Source: Planctomycetaceae bacterium (GTDB lineage Bacteria; Planctomycetota; Planctomycetia; Pirellulales; Pirellulaceae). Taken from it: DNA of 8,035 nucleotides. Where the stretch lies: NCBI GenBank assembly GCA_007695205.1, contig REEF01000570.1, positions 1 through 8,035 on the forward strand, read 5' to 3'. The position numbers and the translations under genes were made by a program. The first letter of the stretch is position 1. Every line of letters begins with the position of its first letter. Below are positions 7,817 through 8,035 of the stretch, piece after piece. The notes beneath the pieces were generated by a model. That model ran no database searches. It was not told where the DNA came from and saw only the letters and a program-made list of their open reading frames with translations.

Positions 7817-7845
7817 AGTATAATTGCCATTTTGTCAACAGGCAA
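7817..7845 (-). promoter_or_regulatory. Candidate sigma70-type promoter for the giant protease gene
   Basis: On the minus strand TTGCCT (7845-7840) and TATACT (7822-7817) are separated by exactly 17 nt. They match the -35 and -10 consensus at 4/6 and 5/6 positions. Transcription would begin near 7810 and leave a leader of about 110 nt before the ATG. A perfect TTGACA also lies in this interval, but it is too close to the TATACT (about 10 nt) to pair with it. This is a prediction from consensus only, and planctomycete promoters are poorly characterised. Confidence 0.4.
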
Positions 7846-7947
7846 CTTTTGGCGGAAGATTTTCCGGTTTTTCGCGGCTCGAATCGATCGGCGATCGCGC
7901 GATTTTCAGAAAGGCAGAAGACTTGGCCAGAGCCGCAAACACAAACG

Positions 7948-7969
7948 CTCCGGACCATAAAATCCGGAG
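7948..7969 (-). terminator. Perfect 7-bp hairpin, possible terminator of an upstream minus-strand gene
   Basis: CTCCGGA (7948-7954) and TCCGGAG (7963-7969) form a perfect 7-bp stem with an 8-nt loop. On the minus strand the hairpin is followed by a T-rich but interrupted stretch (CGTTTGTGTTTG), and it begins three bases after a TAG codon (7974-7972). That fits the terminator of a gene ending just upstream. The lack of an unbroken T-tract makes factor-independent termination uncertain; on the plus strand there is no T-tract either. Confidence 0.4.
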
Positions 7970-7971
7970 GT

Positions 7972-8034
7972 CTAGTTGCTGTCTAAGCACCCGGCCATAT
8001 ATTTCTTGGTGGAATCGGGCGGAAGGGGTCGGGA
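7972..8034 (-). CDS. Possible 3' end of an upstream gene running off the window
   Basis: Read on the minus strand from the window edge, one frame gives 20 residues ending ...DSTKKYMAGCLDSN and a TAG stop at 7974-7972, directly before the hairpin at 7948-7969. The stop-then-hairpin arrangement is the only support. The fragment is too short to recognise, and a second minus frame is also open through this stretch to about position 7837. Confidence 0.2.
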   Translation of the reverse strand, partial: SRPLPPDSTKKYMAGCLDSN

Positions 8035-8035
8035 G

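Noticed and set aside
7891..7898. GCGATCGC palindrome, resembling the cyanobacterial HIP1 octamer.
   Set aside because: There is a single copy in an intergenic GC-rich context and no other cyanobacterial signal; chance is the simplest explanation.
7725..7986. Small frames in the upstream intergenic region on both strands (77 and 64 codons).
   Set aside because: Neither has a recognisable product or a convincing ribosome site, and both cross the predicted promoter and hairpin.
7966..8035. GGAGG followed 5 nt later by a plus-strand TTG (7976), open to the window edge.
   Set aside because: The GGAGG is one arm of the hairpin, TTG is a weak start, and only 20 codons are visible.

Overview
The window most likely comes from a planctomycete, probably of the Rhodopirellula/Pirellulales type. 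Three things point there: a giant exported protein with an N-terminal LExRxLL-type motif (LEDRRLL), a pair of 'DVNGDG..SPLDAL' dockerin repeats near its C-terminus, and a neighbouring Lpg1974-like outer-membrane barrel of the kind that is abundant in planctomycetes. The DNA is moderately GC-rich with long antisense shadow frames. I see no phage, CRISPR, tRNA or rRNA signal.

Both confident genes lie on the minus strand, so the layout is best read from right to left. Positions 8035-7701 are an intergenic leader. It holds a perfect 7-bp hairpin (7948-7969), possibly the terminator of an upstream minus-strand gene ending near 7972, a candidate sigma70-type promoter (7817-7845), a small leader hairpin (7781-7799) and a Shine-Dalgarno (7708-7715). 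Positions 7700-1617 are one 2027-residue gene: a trypsin-like serine protease, then beta-rich, pre-peptidase C-terminal, Ig-like, FG-GAP-like and dockerin modules, then an acidic tail. Positions 1616-1299 are non-coding and carry a composite palindromic repeat (about 1512-1619) whose right arm contains the stop codon of the protease gene. Positions 1298-171 encode the outer-membrane barrel. Positions 170-1 are non-coding apart from a third copy of the repeat arm (111-131).

Both products should leave the cytoplasm: the barrel in the outer membrane, and the protease exported to the periplasm, cell surface or medium. The 318-bp gap, its hairpin and the separate strong ribosome binding site suggest two transcription units rather than a tight operon, so a functional link is only suggested by position. 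The least ordinary points are a roughly 100-residue domain inserted inside the protease fold between the catalytic His and Asp, the non-trypsin specificity pocket, the dockerin outside any visible cellulosome context, and the small MITE/REP-like inverted repeat that reaches into the protease stop codon. I did not find a clearly new multi-gene system.
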